Origin: Nonomuraea fuscirosea
Lineage (GTDB): Bacteria; Actinomycetota; Actinomycetes; Streptosporangiales; Streptosporangiaceae
Length of the DNA stretch: 64,000 nucleotides
Reading direction: 5' to 3'
Assembly (NCBI RefSeq): GCF_003001935.1
Contig: NZ_PVNG01000007.1
Coordinates: forward strand, 124,001-188,000
Shown here: in pieces, positions 54,499 through 63,458 of the stretch
Layout of the letters: every line of letters starts with the position of its first letter
How positions within the stretch are numbered: the first letter of the stretch is position 1
Made by a program: the position numbers and the translations under genes
Notes under the pieces: model-generated
What the model saw: the letters and a program-made list of their open reading frames with translations, nothing else
The model's database searches: none
What the model was told of the DNA's origin: nothing

Positions 54499-54978
54499 AT
54501 GACGATCGACGAACTCGACGCCCGGCTGATCACCCTGCTGACCGCCGAGCCCCGCCTGGGTGTGCTGGAGTGCTCGCGGCGGCTCGGCGTGGCCCGTGGC
54601 ACGGTCCAGGCCAGGCTCGACCGGCTCGCGGAGCGGGGGGTGATCACCGGTTTCGGCCCCGACGTGTCGCCCGCCGCCCTCGGCTACGACGTGACCGCGT
54701 TCGTCACGATGGAGATCAGGCAGGTGGCCGGGCACGATCCGGTGGCCGACCGGCTGGCCCGCATTCCCGAGGTGCTGGAAGTGCACACGATCACCGGTGA
54801 CAGTGATCTGCTCTGCCGGGTCGTGGCGCGCACGAATGCCGATTTGCAAAGGGTTATCGATCGCATCGTCGACGTACAGGGCGTACTCAGGACTAATTCG
54901 ATCATCGCCCTTGACACTCCGGTTCCCTACCGAGTGTTGCCTTTGGTCGCCGATGTTCCACGTCGTGAGGGCCGCTAG
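54499..54978 (+). CDS. Lrp/AsnC-family transcriptional regulator
   Basis: 159 residues. The N-terminal HTH is IDELDARLITLLTAEPRLGV followed by CSRRLGVARGTVQARLDRLA, and the C-terminal RAM/ACT-like ligand domain includes EVLEVHTITGDSDLLCRVVA. The likely role is aromatic amino-acid responsive control of hppD, by divergent position. ATG start chosen by homology; upstream in-frame ATG exists within the control region. Confidence 0.92.
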   Translation: MTIDELDARLITLLTAEPRLGVLECSRRLGVARGTVQARLDRLAERGVITGFGPDVSPAALGYDVTAFVTMEIRQVAGHDPVADRLARIPEVLEVHTITGDSDLLCRVVARTNADLQRVIDRIVDVQGVLRTNSIIALDTPVPYRVLPLVADVPRREGR

Positions 54979-55083
54979 TCGTACTATCGCTGAGGGACAG
55001 GGCACCATTGTCGATCGTTTACCCTTGGCATTCGCCCAGCTTGCGGGGGTTGGGCGACGCTTGACGACGAGGGGAGTCGAGGG

Positions 55084-57240
55084 GTGCGGATCGGCGGTGA
55101 CAAAGGGATGCGGAAACGACGGATACTCCGGGTTCTCCTGATATCTATCGGTACCGGGATCCTCGTACTGGCCGGGCTTTTCGCTATTGCCTGGGCATTG
55201 ACGCCTATTCCCGATACGACCCAGAAACAAGCCACGGCGCAGGGTTCGGTGATCTATTACCGCGACGGCAAGACGGTGCTCGCGCGGCAGGGGATCGACC
55301 GCAGGAAGGTCGAACTGGCCAAGGTGCCCAAGCACGTGCGCGACGCCGTCATCGCCGCCGAGAACCGCTCGTTCTACGAGGACGCAGGCGTCTCGCTCAA
55401 GGGCACCGGGCGGGCCGTGTGGTCCACCCTCACCGGGCAGCAGCTCCAGGGCGGCTCCACCATCACCCAGCAGCTCGTGCGCAACTACTACAGCGGCCTG
55501 AGCCAGGAACGTTCCGTCACCCGCAAGTTCAAAGAGATCCTCATCGCGATGAAGGTCGACCAGTCCAGGTCGAAGGACTGGGTGCTGGAGCAGTACCTGA
55601 ACACGATCTACTTCGGCCGGGGCGCCAACGGCATCCAGTCGGCCGCGCGCGCCTACTTCGGCAAGGACGTCGAGGAGCTCAGCGTCTCGGAGGGCGCCTA
55701 CCTCGCCTCGGTGATCCAGCAGCCCAGCCGCTTCGCCGCCCCCAAGGGCTCCGACCTGGCCGCCGCCCAGGAACGCTGGCGCTCCGTGATCGACGCGATG
55801 GGCCAGACGGGCGCGCTGCGCGCCGACGAGGTGGCCTCCCAGGTCTTCCCCAAGCTCAAGGCGCCGAAGAAGCCGTTCGAGCTCAAGGGCCAGGCCCAGT
55901 ACATGCTGGAGCAGGTCACCGCCGAGCTCAACCGGCGCGGCTACTCCGACGAGGACGTCAACAGCGGCGGGCTCAAGATCGTCACGACGTTCGACAAGAA
56001 GCTCATGCAGGCCGCCGAACGGGCGGTCTCCGACATCCTGCCCGACGGCACGCCCAAGAAGGTGCGCACCGGCCTGGCGGCCGTCGACCCCGCCACAGGC
56101 GAGGTCGTCGCCTTCTACGGGGGCAAGCCCTCCCAGTCGAAGTACTACGACAGCGCGTTCTCGGCCAAGGTCATGGCCGGGTCGACGTTCAAGCCGTACA
56201 CGCTGGCCGCCGCGCTCGACAACGGCTTCGACCTGTCCACCCGGGTCGACGGCAACTCGCCGATGCACGTCGCCTCCGCCTCCCAGTCGATCCCCAACGA
56301 CGGCGACCGCTCGTACGGGCAGATCAACCTGGTCAGCGCCACCCAGAACTCCGTCAACACCGCCTTCGTGGACCTCGGCCAGAAGGTCGGCCTGGACAAG
56401 GTCGCCAAGACCGCCGAGGCGGCCGGGATCCCGGCCGCCCAGCTCGACCAGCACGCGAACGCCGCCGCCTTCCCGCTCGGCGTGGCCTCCGTCAGCGCCG
56501 TCCAGAACGCCTCCGGCTTCGCCACCTTCGCCAACAAGGGCGTGCACATGGAGGCCCACGTGGTGAAGTCGGTCACCGACGCCGACGGCCGCGAGGCGGT
56601 CGTCAAGCCGCTGGCCACCAAGGCTGTGGGCGAGCAGGCCGCCGCCGACACCACGTACGCGATGCAGCAGGTCGTCAAGTACGGCACCGGCACCGCCGCC
56701 CGGCTCTACGACCGGCCGGTGGCCGGCAAGACGGGCACCACGGACGAGTCCAAGGCGGTCTGGTTCAACGGCTTCACCCCGCAACTGGCGGTCGCGGTGA
56801 ACATGTTCCGCGACGACAACGCCACGGTGACGATCCCCGGCTACGGCACCCAGTTCGGCGGGCAGTTGCCGGCGCAGATCTGGCGGGCGTTCATGACCGA
56901 GGCGATGGCGGGCAAGCCGGTCGAGGAGTTCCCCGAGCCGTCGGAGTACGGCTGGTCGCCCGACTACTCGGAGCCCGACCGGGGCCGGGGCGACCTGCCC
57001 GACCAGGAGTACTCGCCGCCTGCCGACCAGGACGACTGGGACGTTCCCGAGCCCGACTTCACCGGCGAGCCGCTGCCCGACGAGCAGCCCACGGAGGAGC
57101 CGCCGTCGGACGACGGGCGGCCCGACGAGCAGCCACGCGAGAGCTCACCGCCGGACACGCTGGTGCCCGACGCGCCGTCGATCCAGCAGGACGGCGGCGG
57201 TACGGAGGACGACAGAACCGGCCGCCGCCCGACCGGCTGA
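55084..57240 (+). CDS. Class A penicillin-binding protein (bifunctional)
   Basis: 718 residues. A cytoplasmic tail and one membrane helix (residues ~18-38) are followed by the GT51 glycosyltransferase with VIAAENRSFYEDAGVSLKG near 90-108 and GGSTITQQLVRNYYS. The usual ED reads EN, but the catalytic first Glu is kept. The transpeptidase has SxxK in AGSTFKPYTL (Ser367, Lys370), SxN in QNSVNTAFV and KTG in PVAGKTGTTDES (near 549). The tail after residue 615 is Asp/Glu/Pro-rich. GTG start with GAGGGGAG upstream. Confidence 0.95.
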   Translation: MRIGGDKGMRKRRILRVLLISIGTGILVLAGLFAIAWALTPIPDTTQKQATAQGSVIYYRDGKTVLARQGIDRRKVELAKVPKHVRDAVIAAENRSFYEDAGVSLKGTGRAVWSTLTGQQLQGGSTITQQLVRNYYSGLSQERSVTRKFKEILIAMKVDQSRSKDWVLEQYLNTIYFGRGANGIQSAARAYFGKDVEELSVSEGAYLASVIQQPSRFAAPKGSDLAAAQERWRSVIDAMGQTGALRADEVASQVFPKLKAPKKPFELKGQAQYMLEQVTAELNRRGYSDEDVNSGGLKIVTTFDKKLMQAAERAVSDILPDGTPKKVRTGLAAVDPATGEVVAFYGGKPSQSKYYDSAFSAKVMAGSTFKPYTLAAALDNGFDLSTRVDGNSPMHVASASQSIPNDGDRSYGQINLVSATQNSVNTAFVDLGQKVGLDKVAKTAEAAGIPAAQLDQHANAAAFPLGVASVSAVQNASGFATFANKGVHMEAHVVKSVTDADGREAVVKPLATKAVGEQAAADTTYAMQQVVKYGTGTAARLYDRPVAGKTGTTDESKAVWFNGFTPQLAVAVNMFRDDNATVTIPGYGTQFGGQLPAQIWRAFMTEAMAGKPVEEFPEPSEYGWSPDYSEPDRGRGDLPDQEYSPPADQDDWDVPEPDFTGEPLPDEQPTEEPPSDDGRPDEQPRESSPPDTLVPDAPSIQQDGGGTEDDRTGRRPTG

Positions 57241-57258
57241 CGGGCTGGTCGCGCGGCT

Positions 57259-57356
57259 GAGAAGCCGTCCTCGGCCCCGCTGGCCGCGGGCTCGCGCGCC
57301 TGAGCGGCCGTCCTCGGCCCGGCTGACCGCGGGCTCGCCTGCCCGAGCGGCCGCGC
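57259..57356 (+). repeat. 43-bp tandem repeat after the PBP gene
   Basis: Copies start at 57259, 57302 and (partial) 57345, each opening GAG(A/C)(A/G)GCCG and containing TCCTCGGCCC in the two full copies. It lies in the gap between two convergent genes, just past the PBP stop. Confidence 0.8.
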
Positions 57357-57391
57357 CCGCCCGCCCGGCTGGCCGGGCGCGGCCGGCCGGG

Positions 57392-59374
57392 TCAGCGGGC
57401 CAGTTCGGCGCGTAGTTCCTCGACCGTCGTCACCGGCATCCGGCAGGCGAACTGCCTGCACACGTACGCCGCCGGTGCCCCGCCGACCGGCGCACGCCCC
57501 TCCAGCAGGGCGGGGAAGACGGGTTCAGCCCCGTCGGGCGCGTCGCCGTCACCCCGGCCCAGGGCCACGACCAGCCCGGGCGCGGCGGCGAGCAGCGCCT
57601 CGCGGTGCAGCGCCGCCGTACGCGGGTCGTCGGCCGGCCCGACCACGGCCACCTCGGCGGGCCCCGACAGCGCCGCCCGCGCCACGGCCAGCCCCCACCC
57701 CGCGAACCTGGCATGCTGCGTGGCCAGCACCGACACGGTGCCCAGCGCGGCCTGCGCGCCCTCGCGGTGCCGGGCCGAGCCGGTCAGCGCCCCGTAGGAG
57801 AGCAGCGCCCCGGCGGCCGCGTACTGGCCGGAGGGGGTGGCGTTGTCCGTCGGGTCCTGCGGCCGCTGGAAGAGCCGCTCGGCGTCGTCGGCGGTGTCGT
57901 AGAGGCCGCCGGACCCGTCGGAGAACCGGTCGAGCACGGTGTCGAGCAGCGAGCCCGCCAGCCGCAGCCACCTGGCCTCGCCGGTGACGCCGTACAGGGA
58001 GATGAGGCCCTCGGCCAGGTCGGCGTAGTCCTCCAGCACTCCGGCGTTGGTGCCCGCCCGGCCGTCCTTGGAGGTGCGCAGCAGCCTGCCGTCGGCCATG
58101 TGCGTCTCGGCGAGCAGCTCGGCCGCCGCCGTGGCCGCCGCCACCAGCTCGGGACGCTCGAAGACCGCGCCGGTCTCGGCCAGCGCCGCGATGGCCAGGC
58201 CGTTCCACGCGGCCACGACCTTGTCGTCGCGCCCCGGACGCACCCGGAGCTCGCGGGCGGCCAGCAGCCGCGCCCGCACGTCCGCGTACCGCTCAGGATC
58301 CTCCGGGTCGCGCAGCAGCTGCAGCACGGACGAGCCGTGCTCGAACGTGCCGGCCGGCGTCACCTCGAAGAGCCCGGCGGCCCACCGGCCGTCGTCCTCG
58401 CCGAGCACCTCGCGCAGCTCCTCGGGCGTCCAGACGTAGAACTTGCCCTCCACGCCCTCGCTGTCGGCGTCGAGGGCCGAGGCGAACCCGCCCTCCGGCG
58501 TACGCAGCTCGCGCAGCAGCCATCCGGCCGTCTCCAGCGCCACCCGCCGCGCGAGATCGCCGCCGCCCGCCTTCCACCAGTGCGTGTAGACGCGCAGCAG
58601 CAGGGCGTTGTCGTAGAGCATCTTCTCGAAGTGCGGCACCACCCACGCCTGGTCCACGCTGTAGCGGGCGAATCCGCCGCCGAGCTGGTCGTACATGCCA
58701 CCCCGGGCCATCGCCTCCAGCGTCGCGCCGCTCATCTCCCGCTCGCCCGAGCGCAGCAGGAACTCCAGCACCATCGACGGCGGGAACTTGGGCGCCCCGC
58801 CGAACCCGCCGTGGCCGGCGTCGAACGTCCGCCGCAGGTCGGCCACGGCCCCGCGCAGCGTCTCCTCGCCCGGCAGCGGCCCGGTGGGCAGCGTGGCGTG
58901 CGTGTTGAGCGCCTCCACCACCTTCGCCCCCTGCTGCAGCACGGAGTCCCTGTCGCCGGTCCACACCCGGTGCACCTCGGTGAGCAGGCGCTGGAAGGTC
59001 GGACGCGGGAAGTAGGTGCCGCAGTAGAACGGATGCCCGTCGGGCGTCGCGAACACCGTCATCGGCCAGCCGCCCTGCTGCGTCATGGCCTGCGTGGCGC
59101 CCATGTAGACGGCGTCCACGTCGGGCCGCTCCTCGCGGTCGACCTTGATGTTGACGAAGTGCTCGTTCATGAGGCGTGCGGTGCCGGCGTCCTCGAAGCT
59201 CTCATGGGCCATGACGTGACACCAGTGGCAGGCCGAGTAGCCCACGCTGATGAGCAGCGGCACATCACGCCGGCGCGCCTCCGCGAACGCCTCCTCGCCC
59301 CACGGATGCCAGTCGACCGGATTGTCGGCGTGCTGGAGCAGATAAGGGCTGGTCGCGTCTTTCAAGCGGTTCAT
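57392..59374 (-). CDS. DUF255/YyaL thioredoxin-domain protein
   Basis: 660 residues of the YyaL/spermatogenesis-associated-20 family. The N-terminal thioredoxin-like domain starts MNRLKDATSPYLLQHADNPV with WHPWGEEAFAEARRRDVPLL and the redox motif SACHWCHVM. The (alpha/alpha)6 toroid domain follows (GMYDQLGGGFARYSVDQAW, DKVVAAWNGLAIAALAETG). Physiological role unknown; related to N-acylglucosamine epimerase-like folds. The ATG giving MNRLKD is preferred to one six codons upstream. Confidence 0.92.
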   Translation of the reverse strand: MNRLKDATSPYLLQHADNPVDWHPWGEEAFAEARRRDVPLLISVGYSACHWCHVMAHESFEDAGTARLMNEHFVNIKVDREERPDVDAVYMGATQAMTQQGGWPMTVFATPDGHPFYCGTYFPRPTFQRLLTEVHRVWTGDRDSVLQQGAKVVEALNTHATLPTGPLPGEETLRGAVADLRRTFDAGHGGFGGAPKFPPSMVLEFLLRSGEREMSGATLEAMARGGMYDQLGGGFARYSVDQAWVVPHFEKMLYDNALLLRVYTHWWKAGGGDLARRVALETAGWLLRELRTPEGGFASALDADSEGVEGKFYVWTPEELREVLGEDDGRWAAGLFEVTPAGTFEHGSSVLQLLRDPEDPERYADVRARLLAARELRVRPGRDDKVVAAWNGLAIAALAETGAVFERPELVAAATAAAELLAETHMADGRLLRTSKDGRAGTNAGVLEDYADLAEGLISLYGVTGEARWLRLAGSLLDTVLDRFSDGSGGLYDTADDAERLFQRPQDPTDNATPSGQYAAAGALLSYGALTGSARHREGAQAALGTVSVLATQHARFAGWGLAVARAALSGPAEVAVVGPADDPRTAALHREALLAAAPGLVVALGRGDGDAPDGAEPVFPALLEGRAPVGGAPAAYVCRQFACRMPVTTVEELRAELAR

Positions 59375-59475
59375 GGAAGCCTCCCCTGCCAACCCTAGAC
59401 GGCGACGGCGACATGCCCGGGAGGGCGGGGCGGGGCGGCTGACTCGGGTGTGGGGGACGGCGTAGGTTACGGGGC

Positions 59476-60630
59476 GTGGATATGGACTTCCTCCGCGCCC
59501 ACGCCGGCCGTCCCGCGAGCGGGATCACGCGCAGGGACGTGGCGCGCGCGTTGCTGGCCGTGCCGTCGGGGGTCGCGCTCGTGGCGCTGCCCGACCTGCG
59601 GCGGGCCATGATGGCGGCGGGCAACCCGCTCTCCCTCGCGTTCTGGGAGTCGGCCAAGGCGACGCTCAGCTCGATCGAGGCGGGTGTGGCCACGGTCGGT
59701 GACGTGCAGCGGTGGGTCGAGGCGACGGGGACCGAGCCGATCCTCGTGACGCCCGGCTACTTCGTGTGGCCCGAGGAGGACGAGCGCGGGCCCGTGGCCA
59801 CGGAGATGTTCGCGCGGCTGGTGGCGTACCTGGAGGAGCGGGTGGCGGCGGGCGAGGTCGATCCCGACGCGCTGGCGGCCGGCGACAGGGAGGCCAGGCA
59901 GGCGTACGAGGAGCTGCAGGAGCGCTGGCTGAGCACGCCGCTGCCCGACGGCAGGGTGCCGGGGTTCGCGGTGAGCGACGAGCAGGACGAGGAGCTGTTC
60001 GCCGCCTGGGACGAGGAGGAGGCGTTCGCGCTGGCGGAGCTGCGGCGCATCATGGCGGAGCTGCCCCAGCGGCCTGAGCTGCCCGTGGAGGAGCTGGAGG
60101 CGGCCGCCACGCGGCTGCGGGCGCTGCTGGCCCTGCCCGGCTACCCCGGCAGCGTGTTGCGCGCCTGTGCCGGGTTCGACGAGCGGCCGGTGCCGGACGA
60201 CGACGTGGAGCTGTGGCTGGCGGTGGCGGCGGGCGTCGCGGGGCCGGTGTCCGACCTGTCGGAGGGCGGTGACGTGCTGGAGGAGTTCGCCGACCTGGAG
60301 GGGGTGCTGGGCGAGGAGGACACGGCGCTGGCCAATCTCTGCGCGATCCAGCACGCCGACTGGCTGGCCGGGGTGGCGGCGCTGGTGCGGCTGGGGCCGG
60401 GCGTGCTGGCCTCGCCGGAACGGATGGCGCGGCTCATCGCCGAGTCGGAGGACATCGACATCGACGAGCAGGACGAGGACGACCTCGGCGCCACGGAGGG
60501 GCTGTTCGCGTCGGTGGTGGGCCTGTGGGCGCACCTCGGCATCGTGGACGGGAGCGAGGTGCTCACCCGGCTGGGCTGGTGGGGGCTGCCGCAGGCGTTG
60601 GAACGTGCCTGGTCCCCCGCCGTGGAGTGA
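59476..60630 (+). CDS. Acidic protein of unknown function
   Basis: 384 residues, strongly acidic (runs such as DIDIDEQDEDDLG) and largely helical. It has no signal peptide; a weakly hydrophobic stretch near residues 24-40 (ARALLAVPSGVALVALP) could be a buried helix. I recognise no family. GTG start, divergent from the DUF255 gene over 101 bp. Codon use is typical of the window, supporting a real gene. Confidence 0.7.
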   Translation: MDMDFLRAHAGRPASGITRRDVARALLAVPSGVALVALPDLRRAMMAAGNPLSLAFWESAKATLSSIEAGVATVGDVQRWVEATGTEPILVTPGYFVWPEEDERGPVATEMFARLVAYLEERVAAGEVDPDALAAGDREARQAYEELQERWLSTPLPDGRVPGFAVSDEQDEELFAAWDEEEAFALAELRRIMAELPQRPELPVEELEAAATRLRALLALPGYPGSVLRACAGFDERPVPDDDVELWLAVAAGVAGPVSDLSEGGDVLEEFADLEGVLGEEDTALANLCAIQHADWLAGVAALVRLGPGVLASPERMARLIAESEDIDIDEQDEDDLGATEGLFASVVGLWAHLGIVDGSEVLTRLGWWGLPQALERAWSPAVE

Positions 60631-60699
60631 GGACCCGTCGGGAGTACGCCCTCCCCGCGAGTACGGCCCCGTCCGGAGGGCTCTGGCTGGACGACCCCG

Positions 60700-60996
60700 T
60701 CAGGCGGTGCGGTCCGGGGCGTCCACGAGGTCCTTGAACTCGGGGTGACGTTCGATGTATTTGGCCACGTACGGGCAGAGCGGCACGACCCGCAGCCCCG
60801 TGTCGGCGCTCATCTGCAGGGCCTGGCCGACCAGCTTGCCCGCCAGCCCCTGCCCCTCGTAGGCGGGCAGCACCTCGGTGTGGGTGAAGACGACCTTGGT
60901 GGGCAGCAGCCGATAGTCGGCGAACCCGGCGACCTTGCCGTCCAGGAGGATCTCGAACCGGTTCTCCGTCGTGTTGTCGACGATTTCCATCGGCAT
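60700..60996 (-). CDS. Small GNAT-like acetyltransferase (YjdJ type)
   Basis: 98 residues: IVDNTTENRFEILLDGKVAG, then HTEVLPAYEGQGLAGKLVGQ with the acetyl-CoA loop, then VPLCPYVAKYIERHPEF. This is the short YjdJ/GNAT family usually annotated as N-acetyltransferase. The ATG directly follows the TAG of the upstream small membrane-protein gene, so the two are cotranslated. Confidence 0.88.
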   Translation of the reverse strand: MPMEIVDNTTENRFEILLDGKVAGFADYRLLPTKVVFTHTEVLPAYEGQGLAGKLVGQALQMSADTGLRVVPLCPYVAKYIERHPEFKDLVDAPDRTA

Positions 60997-61242
60997 CTAT
61001 TCGGCTTTCTTGTCAGCGACGACCTTGTCGTCGGCCCCGTCGGCCCGATCGCCGGCGCCAGGAGCGCCGTCGGACGCCCGGCCGTCGGTGGTCTCGTCGA
61101 GTTCGCTCTCGCGCGGCACCTGGATCTTCGTCATCTGCTTGTTCATCGACTTGATCAGGAAATAGAGGGCGAACCCGATGAGGGCCACGACGACGAAACC
61201 GAGGACGCCCGGGCTCACGTCACCAGCTGCTAGAACGGTCAC
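60997..61242 (-). CDS. Small single-pass membrane protein
   Basis: 81 residues: one helix (GVLGFVVVALIGFALYFLI, about 12-30) then a basic stretch and an Asp/Gly-rich cytoplasmic tail ending KVVADKKAE. It resembles small actinobacterial membrane proteins found beside mca, of unknown function. GTG start; directly adjacent to the GNAT gene. Confidence 0.75.
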   Translation of the reverse strand: MTVLAAGDVSPGVLGFVVVALIGFALYFLIKSMNKQMTKIQVPRESELDETTDGRASDGAPGAGDRADGADDKVVADKKAE

Positions 61243-61288
61243 CCTTCCAGTCTGCCACCGGGGGGTCGTGCTCCGGCCAGGGGTGCCG

Positions 61289-62173
61289 TCAGTGGCAGGC
61301 GGGCTCGACCTCGTCGGCGTGGATGCCGGCGAACAGGTCGTCCTCGGGCGTCTCGGTGTCGACCAGCGAGCGGGCCAGGTGGTAGTCCTCGGTCGGCCAG
61401 ATCTCCTGCTGGAGCTCGCGCGGGCAGACGAACCAGAAGCCGTCGGGGTCGACCTGGGTGGCGTGCGCCAGCAGGGCCTCGTCGCGGATCTGGAAGTAGT
61501 CGCCGCACGGCACGCGCGTGGTCACCGGCCACTTGGCGGGGCGGTCCTCCCAGCGGGCGATCCAGTCGGAGTAGGGGGAGCCGAGGCCGCGCTCGGTCAT
61601 CGCCTCGTGCAGCGCCTCGAAGCGCTCCTTGGTGAAGCCCATCTGGTAGTAGAGCTTGAGCGGCTGCCACGGGTCGCCGGCGTCCGGGTAGCGGTCGGGG
61701 TCGCCGGCCGCCTCGAAGGCCTCGACGGAGACCTTGTTCGTCATGATGTGGTCGGGGTGGGGGTAGCCGCCGTCGTCGTCGTACGTGATGATCACGTGCG
61801 GCCTGAACTCGCGTACGGCGGCCACCAGCGGGGCGGCGGCGTCCTCCAGCTTGTGCAGGGCGAAGCAGCCCTCGGGCAGCTCCTCCTCCTCGTTCTCCGG
61901 CAGCCCGGAGTCGATGAAGCCCAGGAAACGCTGCTCGACGCCGAGGATCTCACGCGCCCTGGCCATCTCGGCCCTGCGCACCTCGCCGATGTTGGCCACG
62001 ATCTCGGGCCGGTCCATCTTGGGATTCAGCACGGAGCCGCGCTCACCGCCCGTCAGCGTACAGACCAGCACTTCCACGCCTTCGCGCACATAGCGCGCCA
62101 TCGTCGCGGCACCCTTGCTCGACTCGTCGTCGGGGTGGGCGTGGACGGCCATCAGCCTCAGCGGTGCACTCAC
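61289..62173 (-). CDS. mca: Mycothiol S-conjugate amidase
   Basis: 294-residue zinc amidase that splits mycothiol S-conjugates, releasing mercapturic acids for export. Zinc motif 1 is MAVHAHPDDESSKGAATM (near residues 8-25) and motif 2 YPHPDHIMTNKVSVEAF (near 136-152). The length and C-terminal RELQQEIWPTEDYHLARS distinguish Mca from MshB. ATG start; divergent from DUF4307 as in other actinomycetes. Confidence 0.95.
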   Translation of the reverse strand: MSAPLRLMAVHAHPDDESSKGAATMARYVREGVEVLVCTLTGGERGSVLNPKMDRPEIVANIGEVRRAEMARAREILGVEQRFLGFIDSGLPENEEEELPEGCFALHKLEDAAAPLVAAVREFRPHVIITYDDDGGYPHPDHIMTNKVSVEAFEAAGDPDRYPDAGDPWQPLKLYYQMGFTKERFEALHEAMTERGLGSPYSDWIARWEDRPAKWPVTTRVPCGDYFQIRDEALLAHATQVDPDGFWFVCPRELQQEIWPTEDYHLARSLVDTETPEDDLFAGIHADEVEPACH

Positions 62174-62307
62174 GAGCTCGATGCTCCTCAGTCGGGACCA
62201 GTCAGTCGCCCAGAGAGGTTAGTTTCTGCTGGGCGGTCGCGAGGGCACACCCCCCGCGGGCGACAATTGTCTCGGATAACGCTGAGGGAGTGCAGGGAGA
62301 TTCCGCC

Positions 62308-62727
62308 ATGGCCACCAGAGATGTCGAGAACGGACCGGTTCTCGGCACCCCCGACGACTTTCCCGATCGCCCCAAGCGAGGTGGCCGGCTCGTCGTCCAC
62401 GTCGTGATCGGCGTGCTGGTCGCCATCATCGCCGGTGGGTGGGGCTACGTGATGTGGTCGATGACCGCGGGCGGGTCGGAGGCGCCGTCGCAGGTGATCA
62501 CGTTCGAAGTGCTGGGGCCGAGCCGCGCGGAGATCACCTTTGAGGTGTACAAGGCAGACGATAGGGTGGCCGTCTGCCGGATCAGGGCGCTGGACGTCGA
62601 TCACGCGGAAGTGGGCAGCAAGGAAGTAAGAATCCCGGCTGGTGAGGGTAGTAAGCAGCTCAAGGAAAGCCTCGACACGAGCGGTCGGGCGACTTCCGTC
62701 CACATCCAGTACTGCAATCTCGTATAG
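62308..62727 (+). CDS. DUF4307 membrane protein
   Basis: 139 residues: a cytoplasmic N-terminus, one helix (VVHVVIGVLVAIIAGGWGYV) and an extracytoplasmic beta-rich domain (VITFEVLGPSRAEITFEVYK, VCRIRALDVDHAEVGSKEV). This is the DUF4307 family, conserved next to mca and greA; function unknown. ATG with AGGGAGA upstream. Confidence 0.9.
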   Translation: MATRDVENGPVLGTPDDFPDRPKRGGRLVVHVVIGVLVAIIAGGWGYVMWSMTAGGSEAPSQVITFEVLGPSRAEITFEVYKADDRVAVCRIRALDVDHAEVGSKEVRIPAGEGSKQLKESLDTSGRATSVHIQYCNLV

Positions 62728-62835
62728 TGAGACATTTGGGGAAGCGTTCGAGCGGTTAACTTGTTAGCCTTTCGCAATTCAACCGTACGCATCCTCAAGT
62801 GATCTCAGGGCCCCCTAGGCAAGCAAGGAGAACCC

Positions 62836-63336
62836 GTGGCCGACTCTCGCGATGAGAACGTCACCTGGCTGACGCAGGAGGCGTACGACCGCCTGAAGGG
62901 GGAGTACGAATACCTCTCCGGCCCCGGGCGCGTCGACATCGCCAAGAAGATCGAGGCTGCCCGCGAAGAAGGCGACCTGAAGGAGAACGGCGGCTACCAC
63001 GCCGCCAAGGACGAGCAGGGCAAGATGGAGGCCCGGATCTTCCATCTCCGCCAGATCCTCGACAACGCCCAGGTGGGCGAGGCCCCCAAGGCCGAGGGCG
63101 TGGTCGGGCCCGGTATGACCGTCACCATCAGGTTCGTCGGTGACGATGACGAGGTCACCTTCCTGCTCGCCTCCCGCGAAGAGAGCGGAGCGCCGATCGA
63201 CGTCTATTCGCCCAAGTCCCCTCTGGGCTCGGCGATCAACGGCAAGAAGATCGGGGAGAAGGCGACCTACTCCATGCCCAACGGACGGCAGAACACCGTC
63301 GAGATCCTCGAGGCTGTGCCGTACATCGGCAACTGA
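62836..63336 (+). CDS. greA: Transcription elongation factor GreA
   Basis: 166 residues. The N-terminal coiled coil (WLTQEAYDRLKGEYEYLSG, IEAAREEGDLKENGGYHAAK) carries the conserved acidic tip that stimulates RNA polymerase cleavage. The C-terminal FKBP-like domain follows (VGPGMTVTIRFVGDDDEVTF, SPLGSAINGKKIGEKATY). GTG start with AAGGAG upstream. A terminator follows. Confidence 0.97.
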   Translation: MADSRDENVTWLTQEAYDRLKGEYEYLSGPGRVDIAKKIEAAREEGDLKENGGYHAAKDEQGKMEARIFHLRQILDNAQVGEAPKAEGVVGPGMTVTIRFVGDDDEVTFLLASREESGAPIDVYSPKSPLGSAINGKKIGEKATYSMPNGRQNTVEILEAVPYIGN

Positions 63337-63352
63337 CCCCCCTGGACGACGA

Positions 63353-63384
63353 CCGCCGGGCCCACGCTGGCCCGGCGGCATTTT
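63353..63384 (+). terminator. Intrinsic terminator after greA
   Basis: A perfect 10-bp stem CCGCCGGGCC / GGCCCGGCGG with a 6-nt loop, followed by CATTTT. Confidence 0.9.
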
Positions 63385-63458
63385 CGCATTCGTCCGGAAT
63401 TCGGCAAGACCTCAGTTTCTTAGTAAAAACCCGTAAGCGGCGTAACACCCTCAAACTC

